Positions 1-12,343 of a stretch of 64,000 nucleotides of DNA are shown here, piece by piece. The notes beneath the pieces are model-generated. The model was not told where the DNA came from. It saw only the letters and a list, made by a program, of their open reading frames with translations, and searched no databases. Location: the NCBI GenBank assembly GCA_021234155.1, contig JAJEKV010000025.1, positions 6,119,310 to 6,183,309 on the forward strand, written 5' to 3'. The DNA comes from Isoetes taiwanensis. Its lineage: Eukaryota > Streptophyta > Lycopodiopsida > Isoetales > Isoetaceae. Numbering within the stretch: position 1 is the first letter of the stretch; each line of letters opens with the position of its first letter. The position numbers and the translations under genes are program-made.

Positions 1-1170
1 CAAATGCCTCGCTTCCTCAGAATTTAATCGCCCATGTCCGGGAACTAATATTGCCAAAATGCAATCCTAAATTGCCGCATTCAAGTCATATGAAATCGTA
101 AATTCTCAAAGGTTGACCTAGTAACTCCCGTGTATTGATTACAAAACCATATGACCAGACATGTATAGAACAAAGATCCAATAATGGGCTTGAAAGTTGC
201 AGCCTAAATGTCTTGGCTGCCAGTATCCGTTAAGCAGTTGAAGGCAATGTTTCATCTCTCGTATGATAAGCACGCTTCTAGTTGGTAGAACCATCGAGCG
301 AGTTATGCGAGATCTAGCACTTGAAGTTTTGCCATCGGGTTATAGGCTACTAGGGGAACTTTTCCCATGATTGTTAGTGGGGATGTAATAAATAACTCAA
401 AGAGCTTCCGCCAAAATTTGGGGGTATGCTTCCTTTTATCTGGTTGAATGCTAAGTCTAAGTACTGAAGATTGGAGGATATGAAGGATGGAGAGTCACTG
501 AAATTGTTTTTTCTAAGAAACGCAAGAGTTGCTTAGTTAACCTAAAAGTCAAAATGGTTCCAAAACTCAAGAGATGATCTAAAACTTCAAGACTTTTCAA
601 CTCTTGGAGAAAAGCGTCCCACCCAAAACGCTAAGCTTGTGTCATGGAAAGATGCTACCAAATCAAGTGCAGTAATAATCAAAGCCGAGACTAACGCCGG
701 CCATTTAGGTAATCTTTGGATATAAAATACTTGAATCCATGGTGAGTCATCCTATAGAAGAAGGGATAGAACCCGTTAACCTGATTGCCGGTTATTAGAA
801 ATATGTCAAACTGGTCGATTGCCCACTCTCCGAAGGGAACCACAGGTTGTTAATGCACTAAGGGTTCACATATATGTGAGCCGAGTGGAGGCTACCTAGA
901 CTCCCGAGAATTGGGCCTTAAGGTTATTTCCCCTAAGATCCGTGTGATTGAGATTTGTGGCAGAGAGCCAATCAGCCTGCGGACCATTCCCGTGAGATTC
1001 ATGGAAGCAAACCTGTTTAATTATGTCGTATCCGCGGTATCACATGGTAACAAGTACGTGAGAGTTACAAGGATCATAGTAGAAGGCAGAATCAACGTAG
1101 CCAATGGCCTCTCCACCGCCTCGAGGGCGCTATTTCACGCCACGGGGAGCTAGCAACACAATGGCAGCCG
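1..1170. other. unassigned sequence, no gene seen
   Basis: I find no domain, intron pattern or terminal repeat here. A short open frame at 911-1153 begins at TTG, matches nothing I know and is probably chance. The stretch lies upstream of a copia-like LTR end, so it may be host DNA or older transposon debris. Confidence 0.3.
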
Positions 1171-1451
1171 GCCGGAGCACCAACTAAACAAAAATTCCTG
1201 AATTTGCCATACGCTAGCCCCTTCATATGAACCTACCTACTTGGGTCCGGCCCCTTTCCCTTGCTTAGATAGCTACTCTAATTTTCCACCACTGCCTCTT
1301 AGTCATCATATAGATGACGCGGTTATAGTGATAGTGATGTGATCATATAGATAGTAGTGTTCATCTGTTCTTATATATGGGGCCAAGGATTGCCATTCCA
1401 TCTAGCTTTTATACAATCCTTATATAATATTCTCTCTCTAAAATAATTACA
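1171..1451 (+). mobile_element. copia-like long terminal repeat (start uncertain)
   Basis: The stretch ends in CA directly before a tRNA-Met-type primer-binding site, as a 5' LTR of a Ty1/copia element does. It has a TATA-like run near 1370 and CT-rich sequence near its 3' end, both usual in plant copia LTRs. I could not find the partner LTR or a convincing TG start, so the left edge is a guess. Confidence 0.4.
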
Positions 1452-1463
1452 TGGTATCAAAGC
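1452..1463 (+). other. primer-binding site, initiator tRNA-Met type
   Basis: TGGTATCAAAGC differs at one base from the TGGTATCAGAGC site used by most plant copia elements for first-strand priming. It directly follows the CA end of the LTR. It shows that a copia element once continued rightwards. Confidence 0.55.
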
Positions 1464-1953
1464 TTAGGCTCCGTTGTGGAGAGAAGACGCCTTCTAATCG
1501 CAAGCAAAAGGGACGACCATTGAGCATTGTTTCTTTTATGGTGATCACCTCCAAATGCTTGGTCTTGGTCGCTTTTATTTTTCTGTATGTGACATTGACA
1601 AGTCAACAAGTGCTTCCCAAATTTCATCCCAATACTTGGAATAAGGTGCGGAGTCAAGCATTTGATTTGGCATCAGATGGCTGTTGTATCCATCTAGCTT
1701 GAAGATTGTGTATCTTTCGTGGTTTGACATTCCTCCCAGAGTAGTCCTCCGTGACTCCATTGCCGCCAGAATAGAATCGCTTCATTACTCTTCATTGCCC
1801 CGCTTCTACGCTTGGATATCTGAGTCTTTATTTTGAGGTAATATTCATGCATAGTTGGTGGTTCTATTCATCGGATCATGATTATCCTCCGAATTTTATT
1901 CCTACATTTGTATCCTGGCTTTGGCTTCATGCTCAACAAAAGCCTTTGTCACC
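1464..1953 (+). pseudogene. possible copia gag remnant
   Basis: About 35 bp after the primer-binding site, one frame near 1527-1555 reads TIEHCFFYGD, like the second half of a copia Gag zinc knuckle. The first cysteines are lost or frameshifted. If real, most of gag is deleted, because the knuckle normally lies about 1 kb inside. The opposite strand is also open over part of this stretch (1575-1760), so this call is weak. Confidence 0.22.
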
Positions 1954-2529
<576 letters not shown>

Positions 2530-4080
2530 TTGCATGCCTGCTCTCCGTATCGATATGGTTCCTTTAAGATACCGGCTTGCAGTAGATGGATTTATGTGAG
2601 CCTTATAATAATTTCTTCACAAACCGGGCACTCCATGACTTACTCAAGAAACCATCTCAACCCAACCACTAATGTCCTCTTTGTGTATCTCCAAACTCGG
2701 GGAGGTCAATCCCCATTTCATAAGCCATCTCGGTTTATATCTCAGACACCCGCCTCATCAAGTTTCCTCTAAAGCAAGCTTCCAGGCAAGCCTAATATTC
2801 GTACATATCATAGGGGATCTTTAGTAATATATAGCTAGTGAGTCTTCAGAAGAGCCTCCCAAATTTCTCGAAAGGTACTCATTCCATACCCTTTCAACTA
2901 AAGATCAGTCATATGGTGTTTGCATCTGCGCTCCAACCTGCATGAAAAAATTTCTTCCAGATTCTTTCCATTCCCTTTGCCACTTATCATTAGTAAGGCA
3001 CTGGGTCCCTTTAATTTCCACGCCCATATAGCACAACCACCCCGGACAAAGCACCCTAGAGCATAATGCTTTATCTCAAAATTCCATATCTCCGTGATTC
3101 ACACACTCTCCTCTTTGTATGGCATACAACGCTTTTAGACCTCGTGATTCACCCTAAGTGTTCCATCGCTTGATTCCACCTTAGGGACTTCAGCATCTAC
3201 CGCTAGCCTAAAATGATGAATTTCTACCACTTCCACTTGCTCTGTCCTTATAGTAGAATGAACATGTTCCGCCTTTTGCCCCAAACACCACCGCTTTGGT
3301 TCTATCCTAGACTGCCCAAGATGCCCTTATCTCAGAAAAATGCCGGGCATCCAAATGCTTTTGCATCCTTCTGTATGCTCCGGACAGCAAATACTACATC
3401 ATCAAGATATAATAGAAGCATGAGTCATCATCTTCCTCGTGAGCGTGTACCATCTCCCATGTGCCTGCACTCCACCCTTCAAGTTATCTATGAATGTTTC
3501 TAAAAGAGAGTATGGACATCCTTTGCCTTTAATTCCCATATTGCTTTCTACCATCTCATCATAATAACTCCACAAAGTGGGGAATGATGAAATGGGTAGA
3601 TCACAGAACCTTGCCATAAAGCACACCCACCGATGTCCGGTGCCTCAATCCTGATGTTCAGTCTACCATCTTCGCCACAAATCTCACTTCTATTAACCAT
3701 ACAAAAGCCTTTGCTTTAAAGTCTACAAAAGTAGCATACAAGTATTTCCTTTTTCTTGCATCATCGAGTCCAATCATATAATTCAGAGGCAACCAAAGTG
3801 GTCACCTAGAATTTTGGCCCAGCCCGCTTCTGTCCAATGGTTTCAGCATTGTTATCCCTCCGTCAAGAATGGCATTCAAGGCCAAGGATAGAAGCCAATA
3901 CCTTGCATATAGACTCCAAACCCATTAGCCACTGATTGACATCTCCCACTTCTGGATGCAGGGCTGCGGTATCACACCTGTCTACACCGTGATGCTGCTC
4001 ATCTCAGCCATATTAAAAGACATTCACTGTACCTGACTCGCTACTTCTTCTCCTGCCCATTTAAGCATTTCCCAGCTCAT
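2530..4080 (-). pseudogene. LINE reverse transcriptase, Jockey/L2-like, frameshifted
   Basis: This is the reverse transcriptase of a non-LTR retrotransposon, read from several frames of the minus strand. In order I see LYATFVDFKAKAF (box A with the catalytic Asp, 3702-3745) and GIKGKGCPYSLLETFIDNL (box B, about 3485-3545). Next comes LLLYLDDVVFA, with the catalytic YLDD at 3398-3409, then RTKAVVFGAKGG (the KTKxxVF motif after the active site). Further on are a YGCEVWG-like stretch near 3030 and QTPY near 2920, both typical of the C-terminal region of this LINE group. Multiple stops and frame changes make it non-functional. The KTK-VVF motif separates it from copia elements, which also have a YxDD box but not this continuation. 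Confidence 0.72.
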
Positions 4081-6480
4081 ATAAGATCATTAAGCTGCCC
4101 TGCGAATAAGCATTAAGTAAGCCTTTAAGCCCATCTTGTACATCGGGCCTAGAGTGAAAGTGTATTCCGATATAGGCCATATGTCTTCATTTGCCTCAAT
4201 ATAGCTTCCTCGGGCCAGAATACTATACGTAAATTTTACGGCATGTGCCATAAGTGCCTCGTACATGTAATCCATCCGTTTCTATATTTCATGGGTTTGA
4301 GCCCTCCAAGTAACTTTCAGATCTACTGAATTCTCCAGGCATCATTTTCTTATGTTTCTTGTATAGGTATGCCTCTTTTATTTTTAATCGCCTCTAATGT
4401 ATATATCCTCCATTCACATGCTTTTCTGCCCTTCTCATTTAAATTTTTGTCTCGATGTTTGTGATCAAGGTGATCGAATCAGCTATTGCAAGGCAGCCCT
4501 CTATCCTCCTTTGGACGAGCATGATGCGAACTATCCTACTGATTGCAAACAGTTCTAGATAATGCATCATTCTTTCCTTGTAAATGTGCTCTCACAATAG
4601 AAGTCAGTTTTCGCCACATATATCACCAGCATTTATCCGCTTATCGTATTTCAAATATATCTGCTTGCTTTATGTATGGCTTTCCACCCTTACAGCCCAT
4701 TGCACCTTAATCTTTATGCATGGGCACATGATTCGGGAATTTATTTTCATATCTCCAATTGACATACCAAATGTGTTTCTAAGAAAAGAGGCTGCAACAC
4801 ATAATTCAAGCACCTACCGCTTGCCCGATCTCAGAATAGTGTTGCCATTAGTGATTATCAAAGCCATTAAACAAAAAGACATGACGCTCGCTGTGTTGGC
4901 TACCACTATCATCCGGAGCAACTGCTCACCATTTTTAGGTCACATTATCCATCATCTCCAACCACTGCTTTCTCCAACTGATTCAACTATAGTCGCCTCG
5001 TTGAGCCCCGTCATTCCATTAAAAATCCCCTAATACCATTTCCCCGTCATGTCATGTTAGTATATCCGCCTGCATGAAAAATGGGTCATCTTTTATCCGT
5101 AAATCCCCTCTTGTTATATATATAGGGCATTCTCCGCGGAGGTAATAATAATCTTGCCAATGATTCTACCAACCGCACTGGAAGCCAATCCAAATGTAAT
5201 GTTTATGTTTTCTTGTCATGAAACAATAATAAACCGTGATGGGTAATGTATCCTCTAGCATATCATGCAATCCTCCTGGGTGAACTTTTTAAGATTCCAC
5301 CTTATTATTCCCATACCCACGCAAGTATTTGTAACCCAAAAATATCCGTAGACCTTTTCTCTATGCTCTATTGTTTCAAGAAAAAATTACATCTACATCA
5401 TCTAACCTTGATCTCGCCATAGTGTAATACCTCATGTTTTAAGGTATTTATTCCAAATATACTCAATCCTGGCGTGCCTTATTTCCTATGCATCTTCTAT
5501 CACCGCTTCCTCCAAGTAGTACGCCTTCCCGTCTCTATCTCCCTTTCATTTTCACAATGTCTCTTTCCTCCGAAATTCATTGCATCCCGGGTTAAATCAT
5601 CAAGAATCCAGATAAATTGGCCCTGCTCAGACTGCTTCTCAGATCACTCCGCTTTAGCTTCTTTTGTTTGCATTGATTTGACTGTAATGCGGTCCCCTTC
5701 ACCCTTTCTTTGCCAATCTGACATGCCTCCTAATATGCACTCTGCTTGATTTGCATTCTTCTCGCAAGGAAGGTATGAACACTCACGTTGTCCCTATTCT
5801 TTTTCTCGTAGGAAGACTCAAATTATTAGCTCATTCCTTTCACGCATATCAGCCAAGTGCTCCATTTTCATTCAAAGCATCAATTGTTCTTTGAAAACCA
5901 TCATTTGAGTCTCTATTCAAGTCTCAAAATTTTGATCCATGACTCATGGTTCTCTGCTAGCCAGCTTTAGTTTACATTTACCTCTTAAAGAATACAAGAT
6001 CTATTCATACCTTTTGCAAAAGCTTAAGCAGATGAAGGCTCCTCACAGCCCTTCCTTTGCAGCTCAAGCCCAAGTTTCCTTCCTCGGATCGCTTCCATGG
6101 ATTCTAGTAGCTTCATCATCACCGTAGAAGTAATTGACTCCATTAGCATTCTCCTCCCAAGAATCCGTATATTTATACCGCGAAATCAGCCCCAAAGACA
6201 GCCCAAGCTCTCCTGATATAAGCCACAAAATTTCAAATCGGGCTTGCTCTCGGCCTGCAGATTCATAAGTACCTGTGAGTCCCCATCCGGGAGGTGTCAT
6301 CCGGGACATGTCTCTCCTGAAGAACTTCCTCTTGCCCCGCTTTTACATCTATTTTTACCTTCACATTGCTCACTACTGCATTTATTTCTCTTATTCCTGT
6401 GGAGCCGGAACTGCCTGGGAGCCCCACCTCCTGGGAGCCCCTTTTCCTAATCTTATCTGTTTCCTTTTTTAGATGTCCCA
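4081..6480 (-). mobile_element. probable upstream part of the same LINE (ORF1/endonuclease region)
   Basis: This stretch is where the endonuclease and ORF1 of the minus-strand LINE should lie. A minus frame at 4090-4275 precedes the reverse transcriptase and may be the start of that domain. I could not find the endonuclease signatures (GDFN, SDH), so the assignment is positional. Plus-strand open frames such as 4584-5033 show no domain and look like antisense shadows. Confidence 0.35.
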
Positions 6481-6612
6481 TCCATACTGGCCTCCGAAAA
6501 TGCCAATACAGACTGGCTAAACTGATTCAAAAGTATTGATGTTATAAGCACCGCTGGAAAGAGCTCTACTGCTTTCCAATGAGCTCCAACCCGCTGTAAC
6601 TGACAATCAGAG

Positions 6613-6615
<3 letters not shown>

Positions 6616-6706
<91 letters not shown>
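6616..6706. repeat. (GA)n microsatellite
   Basis: About 45 GA units with one slip near 6699. The minus-strand frames across it give Leu-Ser runs and are not genes. Confidence 0.95.
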
Positions 6707-6762
6707 TGCAAAGCCAAAGCAAGAAAAAAATGCTAAGAAGAGGCCTGAAAGGCAACTCATGA

Positions 6763-7219
6763 TGTTGGAATATTAATACAACTAATATTAGGACTTAAGC
6801 ATTTTAAGCAAAATCCTAAGAGAACAAGATGCTGTACACTTAAGAGTTGCCCTCTTCCGCGGATCCGGCCAGCAGGTTTTGCATGCTTTTTTGTTTTGTT
6901 GTTTCATAATGGATCTTGTTTGTTTAATACTCTAGAGCCTTCGTTGTTTTCGTGAATGGATCTTCGTTTTAATATCGAGCCTCTTTAAATGTGCTACAAA
7001 CATAGAATTCACTATGTTCTCGTAGTTCATAGATTCTTGCAAACTTGTGAGGCGAACTATATACCAAAGAAAAATAGAGAAGAGAAAGGCACGGATAACT
7101 TCATCGCGATTAGCTACGTATCATTGACCTTCCGCTACAACCTACAAAAGTAGGATCAATTGTGCTACCAAGAACTCCGAAGTTTCTCAAATCAAGTAGT
7201 TCCCTCAACTCCCACGACA
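6763..7219 (+). mobile_element. LTR of an LTR retrotransposon
   Basis: The sequence starts TGTTGGAATATT and ends CCCACGACA, giving TG...CA ends over 457 bp. It is directly followed by a primer-binding site. TGTTGGAATA is a common LTR start in plants. No second LTR is visible downstream, so the element is truncated or its partner was lost. Confidence 0.55.
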
Positions 7220-7221
7220 AT

Positions 7222-7236
7222 TGGCGACTCCATCCC
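7222..7236 (+). other. primer-binding site next to the LTR
   Basis: TGGCGACTCCATCCC lies two bases after the LTR's terminal CA. TGGCGACTCC is a recurrent primer-binding sequence of plant LTR retrotransposons. It fixes the element's orientation as rightward. Confidence 0.55.
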
Positions 7237-7740
7237 TTAAAGATCCGCCGGGGTTTCTCCAAATTTTCTCGTAAATTTAGACGCTAAAGAACTTTGATAC
7301 CGCGAATAGCGATTAAGCTTAAATAAGCTCACGGTAATCGCTCTGAACGGGAGTGACTTCGTACAAAGCATCTACAAAATACGAAGTCGCCGGGTCGTGC
7401 CAACATTTCCAACCAAATTGAAATGGCCCTAAACTCAATGGCGGAGAGATCAAGCGGCCAAGGAAGCGGAATGCTCCAATTGCTTGATTCGAGGAAGGTA
7501 AAGCTGTGATTCCAAAATGCGTCACCAAATCCTTTGATAAGGTCACTAGGGCCAGAATAGGAGGAAAAAGCCGGATGGGCCTTTACTAGAGCTAAGCGAG
7601 CTCTCCTCCTAAGATCAGAACATCTCCGCCGGTCAGGCCTTTTTGTATCATGTAAGCGTTACGTTCAGGTTCAAATTTCCCTTTAAAAAGACCCGCAATG
7701 GGATGATGCGTAACCCCCATATTTCAATAGTTTAGTAGCT
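7237..7740 (+). other. remnant internal region after the LTR
   Basis: A stretch of moderate GC after the primer-binding site. No Gag or Pol motif is visible. A minus-strand frame of 75 codons (7319-7546) has no recognised domain. The region probably belonged to the retroelement's leader or gag. Confidence 0.3.
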
Positions 7741-8690
7741 TTTTATAAGATAACTTTATAATTTAATTAAAAAGCCACCTTCTTAACATACGAAAGTTTA
7801 GCCATTTAAAAATACTAGTAATGGGTGCAGGCATTGCACGTTTATAAGAGTCTGATTTCATGCAGCAACCATGAAGTTGTAGACAAACTTATAAGTAAGC
7901 TAGCTACTGAGGATGGAAGGAAAGGAGAACAGGAGACATGAGATAGTAATAGTTCGTGGCGTTCTTTGAGCTTTTGCAGGACTATGTTATGCATGTAGAT
8001 GTTGGTGTCATAGCTGGGCTTTAATAGTAATGTATGGCCCACATGTTGGAGTTGTGTCTAGGTGGTTCTTCTATATAAAAAGGTGGCTAGAAGAAAGAGT
8101 TGGCCGATAAATACTTGGGCGTTGATGACTTGCAAAGGAATTTAAGAGGAAGGAAGGAAGGGAAGGAAGGAAGGAAGGAAGAAGGAAAGGTTCTTTTACA
8201 TAGATCATGAGAATGAAAATGAGCCTATGGGACCCAAATTAAGAGGGAGAGTCGGAGGGGTTTGTAGGGGTCTCTGATGATATGTTGTCTATCGTGTATT
8301 TAAGGGATATAAAAATACTATCTATCTACCTATTCATCTATCTATCCAATATTGTATATAGCCAATTGAATGATACACAAAGCCAACACAGGGCTAAGTG
8401 TGCTCATGAAATGCTAAGTGGTTGTTGACATGTTGAACCTCCCCATGGCTGAATAATGTCATGATGTTGGAACGACGACCTCAAGTGCAGTTGTCGACGT
8501 GTTGAGGATGCATGAAATCTCAAATAATGTCACACATGTTGTAATGGATGCAACTATGATGTTGATTATAAATGCAGGTATTATGTGGAAGTGCCTATTT
8601 GATTGTGTTGTTGCTAGAGAGACATGCTATTGTGGAAAGAAAATGTTATTGTTTTTTAATTTAAAAAGTTAAGTTGAATCGAACTTGGAG
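7741..8690. repeat. AT-rich spacer with (GGAA)n and (TATC)n microsatellites
   Basis: No gene is seen. A GGAA tract covers 8148-8190 and an imperfect TATC tract about 8305-8345. A TATA-like CTATATAAAAAGG near 8070-8083 could be a promoter of a lost LTR, but no transcript structure follows. Confidence 0.5.
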
Positions 8691-8713
8691 GAAGGAAGGA
8701 AGGAAGGAAGGAA
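8691..8713. repeat. (GGAA)n microsatellite
   Basis: Six GAAG-type units in a row. It marks the junction between the AT-rich spacer and the GC-rich block that follows. Confidence 0.85.
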
Positions 8714-9370
8714 AAATTTTTTAGCGTCCACGGAACCCAATCGAGGGTTATGGGACCAAGTACATAAAGGGACGAAGTCACGGACGAAGTCCAAACAAAA
8801 TTTATGGGCGAAGCCCTTAAACCCAAAAGCACAAGCGTGAGCTAGAACACAACCATCATGACCGGATTAAAAAGCCACACAGAAAGGAAAAACCGCCGTT
8901 GCAGGGATGACTATAGGCGTTGCTCCACTGGAGTCAAATCCATGTTGTTGCACAAACAGCAAGCATACCTTCGCCCTCCACGACGGGCAGAAACGCTTCA
9001 CCAAGCAACTCCGGAACCGTAACCTCTTCTGAAGCTGGGTCTTGGAAAAACGAGCCCCCAAGCATGTCGCCCGGAACCGCGAGGAAGCGGCTTCGGAAAA
9101 AAAGCAGCTCGAGGAAATGTCGCCCATCGGAGGTGCCTCCTCACGCGTCCACGACCTAGCGCCAAAGCGCCCGGCCTTACCCCGGTATGCTGGCGCGGCG
9201 GACATCCACTCGAGCACCTGCGAGCGCCATCCTTCAACTACTTGCATTGCTCCAACGCCATCCATTCTTGCATCCGCTGGAGCAGGCCTCGAGCGCCTGA
9301 GGCGTACGCCCGAGGCGCTTGGCGCCCGAGGCCGGAGAAGCGCCAATAAAGCGAGGGGAGAAAGGATGCA
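8714..9370. other. GC-rich block of unknown origin
   Basis: Base composition shifts sharply to GC-rich between AT-rich flanks. The stretch near 9285-9345 is full of GAGGCG/CGCC words that can pair with each other (for example GCGCCTGAGGCG and CGAGGCGC). Frames are open on both strands (8867-9376 minus, 9042-9479 plus) but none shows a domain, and open frames are expected by chance in GC-rich DNA. It is probably a transposon fragment. Confidence 0.4.
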
Positions 9371-9692
9371 TTTCAACTTTAACTTTCAAACTAGCATATT
9401 TAATATGATCATGGCATGTTGTTATGGAAGAAGTTTGTTTCGTTGCTTTGTTGCTAGAGAGATCTTAATGGAGAGATAAAGTGCTATGAGAGAAAGATAA
9501 ATGGGGGAAGGATGAAACTATGCATTTAGACTGTTTAGATCATTTTAGAAAAAAAGAGTGGTTGTTTTCAGCTTTGCATGCATGTTATTTTATGTCTACG
9601 CATGATAAAAAGCAATACAAGGGATTCACGGTTACATTTCTTGTGTTTTAAGTCACATAATTAACCATTGACCACGTGTTGTTGCATTATTA

Positions 9693-9893
9693 GATTTTTA
9701 ATTCAAGGGATCTTTCATGTCTATTAAATTGTTAAGGGATGGCAGTATCGATCTTTTATGATTTTTAATTCAAGGGATCTTTTATGTCTATTAAATTGTT
9801 AACGGATGGTTCTTTTATGATTTTTAATTCAAGGGATCTTTTATGTCTATTAAATTGTTAAGGGGTGGTGGGATGGCGGTATCGATCTTTTAT
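9693..9893. repeat. three-copy tandem repeat, 59-75 bp unit
   Basis: Copies begin at 9693, 9760 and 9819, each starting GATTTTTAATTCAAGGGATC and running to TTAAATTGTTAA plus a variable tail. The outer copies share the GGCAGTATCGATCTTTTAT-type tail, which the middle one has lost. The copies are close in sequence, so the expansion looks recent. Confidence 0.9.
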
Positions 9894-11473
9894 GCCTCTA
9901 TTTAATTAAGTTATTTATTCTCTAGCTTGAGCTATTAATACCTCTACTTCCAAAGCTAGTTCAACATTATTAGTGTATAGCAGGCCTTCGAATGTTGTTA
10001 AAGAGTTTTAGGAAACAAAAGTCCTAAATATTCTTTGAAGGAGAATTTTTTATGCAAGGAATGGAAGTATATACTAGATGAAAATGTTGATTGGAAACTT
10101 TTGTTTTTATTTTAACTCAACTTTGTTCAAAGCAACCAAGCAAAAGAAATTTAAGTTAAAAGATGTATACTACCTCCACCAAGTTTTGAGAACGTGCCGT
10201 GCTAGAGAATCTCTACACATATTTGGAAAGCTAGGTGCAATTGAGCGCCATTCAACTTCCTATTTCCAGATGTTAATGCACCTTCCATCATTATGTTTAT
10301 ATTTGAGCGTTTGCAATCCCGCCATGTTCCACAGGGCTGAGGCCATCCTATTGTGATGTTTAACCCTTTACACATTATGGATGTGACTCTCCAAATCCAG
10401 CTGCGTGTACTTTCGTGCATCCAAATTATATATTGATTCGTTCCACAGTTTATATAAGAATGCTTTGACCATAACCCCAAGAAATATAGATTCCATAACA
10501 ATCCATGAAGGAGCGACTAAAGATTAGCATTGATGTTTATATCTTTCCCAGTATGCAGATTTGAATTACTTCCAACTACTCCTAATATACAACTACTCCT
10601 GATATGCAATGCCATTGCCTTCTGTTTGGGCCTCCATGTGTCTTGGTTTCAATTTTTGATCATGGCGGTGTTGGCGGGGAATCTTTATAACAATCACCGC
10701 GCCACTTTCACGGAAATCTCCTTATAGTTTAGGATTATTATAAGGGCAGCACTGGACAAACTTAGACAATGTATTAATGTCATATAGAGAGTGCCATGCT
10801 CATAACATTTTCAACTGGAATTTTAAAGTGGCCGCAACACATTTAAAATCTTGAAATCTGTTTGAGATCAGACAAACCAAAGAGCCTTGGGAGAATTGAA
10901 TTGAATTGAATTTGATTGAGGTTGCAAGCGAAAATGTCTGGGTCATGGCTTGCAAATAAAATTTGGGCAATCACAAACATTTGGTACAATTTACGTAGTT
11001 GGAGCATATGTCAGATTGACTTATTTGCAGGTAAGCTCATGAAATATTTACAACTCATGGCCTATGCAAGCTTTCTTTTGTTTGGTAGAATTTGCATATT
11101 TGATTTTGAAAGGAAATGCTACGTTTTGGTAACAGATATAAAATTAGACGAAATAAGACATGTTGAAACTCAAGTGGCATGTCACAACAGGACTTCGGTG
11201 AACGTAATCAAGTCAATGAGAAATTTATAATTGAAATTTTGAGTTTAAAACTCTTCTTCTATATTGACACGCATTTGTACCCTTTACAATGATGACATAT
11301 TCAATAAAATTGGACTTATTCAGATTTAATAGATAGCATTTCAAAGATGCCATTATAAGAATTTATGTATTGTTAATTCTTCTTGATTGTTATAATTTTT
11401 GTAAGTTTTTATTATATAAATTTATCTTTAAATTAAATCTATAATGGTTGTCAAAGAATAAAATTACTTTTCA
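9894..11473. other. AT-rich spacer, no supported gene
   Basis: Short open frames at 10078-10356 and 10916-11230 on the plus strand and 10202-10501 on the minus strand have no domain, no partner exons and no conservation evidence within the window. I treat them as chance. Confidence 0.4.
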
Positions 11474-11482
11474 AACTAATTT
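11474..11482. repeat. 9-bp target-site duplication of the MULE, left
   Basis: AACTAATTT here is repeated exactly at 12335-12343. Nine bases is the duplication length made by Mutator-family transposases. Confidence 0.88.
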
Positions 11483-12334
11483 GGGAAAATTATAAAAATG
11501 GCCCTATATTTTTACTTATTTGTCAAAATACCCCGATATTTTTGAGATTTATTAAAATGCCTTTAATCTTACTGTATCGTGGTTTCTGCCATAGCCAAGC
11601 TTACGTTCCTCATCATCGAGCTCATTTTTATATCTTTTGCCCCTGCCGACCTCAAAATATTCCTCAAACCGACTCTTCAAGTCTTTGGCCAGATTATTCT
11701 CACTTTTTTCGTCCCAATTCCTCCTTGGTAGCCCAAGGACTTTGCATAGTATTGAACAAAAGAGGATTTTGTTGATTGTTAAGGATTGCGAAAGCAGGAA
11801 TAAAAAAGGGAAGGATGGGTACAAAGTTATGGAAGGGAAAAGCTTTCTTTGTATCTATTCCAACTACTTTGGGTTCATAGCGCAGGATTTTTGTATAAAC
11901 TCCAGCGGCTTTGCACAGAGGTATATTAGACCATCAAAAGTTGAAAGATCCAGCAACCCTTCTTTCGGCAGGGTATGTAAGAGTGCAATGTCTCTGTTTA
12001 GGAGCAAAGTGCAATCTGATATTCAACGTCGGAATGAGCAGAAAAATCCAGGTTGAATTTGATGGTAAGAATAGAGAGAAAAATTGCAGTGGAAGCCAAG
12101 CAGAGATGGAAGGGCAAATCTGGTGGTAAGGAGATTGGTTGTAGTGGCACCGTGACTATAAGTAGTCGCCCTACTTGTCTATCTGCGCTTTATTGCATGC
12201 ACGCCATAGCTTTTCCATAAAAAGTTATGAAGAATGAAGAAGAGTATAAAATAAGGGCATTTTCACAAATACTAGAAATACAAGGGCATTCTCACAAATA
12301 AGTTTAAATATAGGGGCATTTTTTAAAGTTTCCC
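11483..12334. mobile_element. non-autonomous Mutator-like element (MULE), 852 bp
   Basis: Both ends start GGGAAA and are inverted repeats of about 60 bp. The left reads GGGAAAATTATAAAAATGGC and the complement of the right reads GGGAAACTTTAAAAAATGCC, with pairing continuing through CTTATTTGT. A perfect 9-bp duplication flanks it. No MuDR transposase motif is present. The interior, about 700 bp, is less AT-rich than the surroundings and carries overlapping open frames: minus 11552-11824 (acidic/basic, protein-like) and plus 11637-12056. Such filler is often captured host DNA in Pack-MULEs, but I do not recognise the source. Confidence 0.85.
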
Positions 12335-12343
12335 AACTAATTT
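12335..12343. repeat. 9-bp target-site duplication of the MULE, right
   Basis: AACTAATTT, identical to the left copy, directly follows the terminal CCC of the element. Confidence 0.88.

Noticed and set aside
1575-1760. Minus-strand frame with KLDGYN, like a copia Gag start
   Set aside because: It points the wrong way relative to the adjacent LTR and PBS, and no further Gag motif follows.
3371-3420. YLDD box first read as a copia reverse transcriptase
   Set aside because: The continuation RTKAVVFG and the GIKGKGCP box fit a LINE, and copia motifs (KSLYGLKQ, ADxxTK) are absent.
6453-6760. Leu-Ser repeat ORFs on the minus strand
   Set aside because: Same cause: the second (GA)n tract.
8867-9479. 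Long open frames (up to 169 codons) on both strands
   Set aside because: They overlap on both strands in GC-rich DNA, have no domain and are composition-driven.
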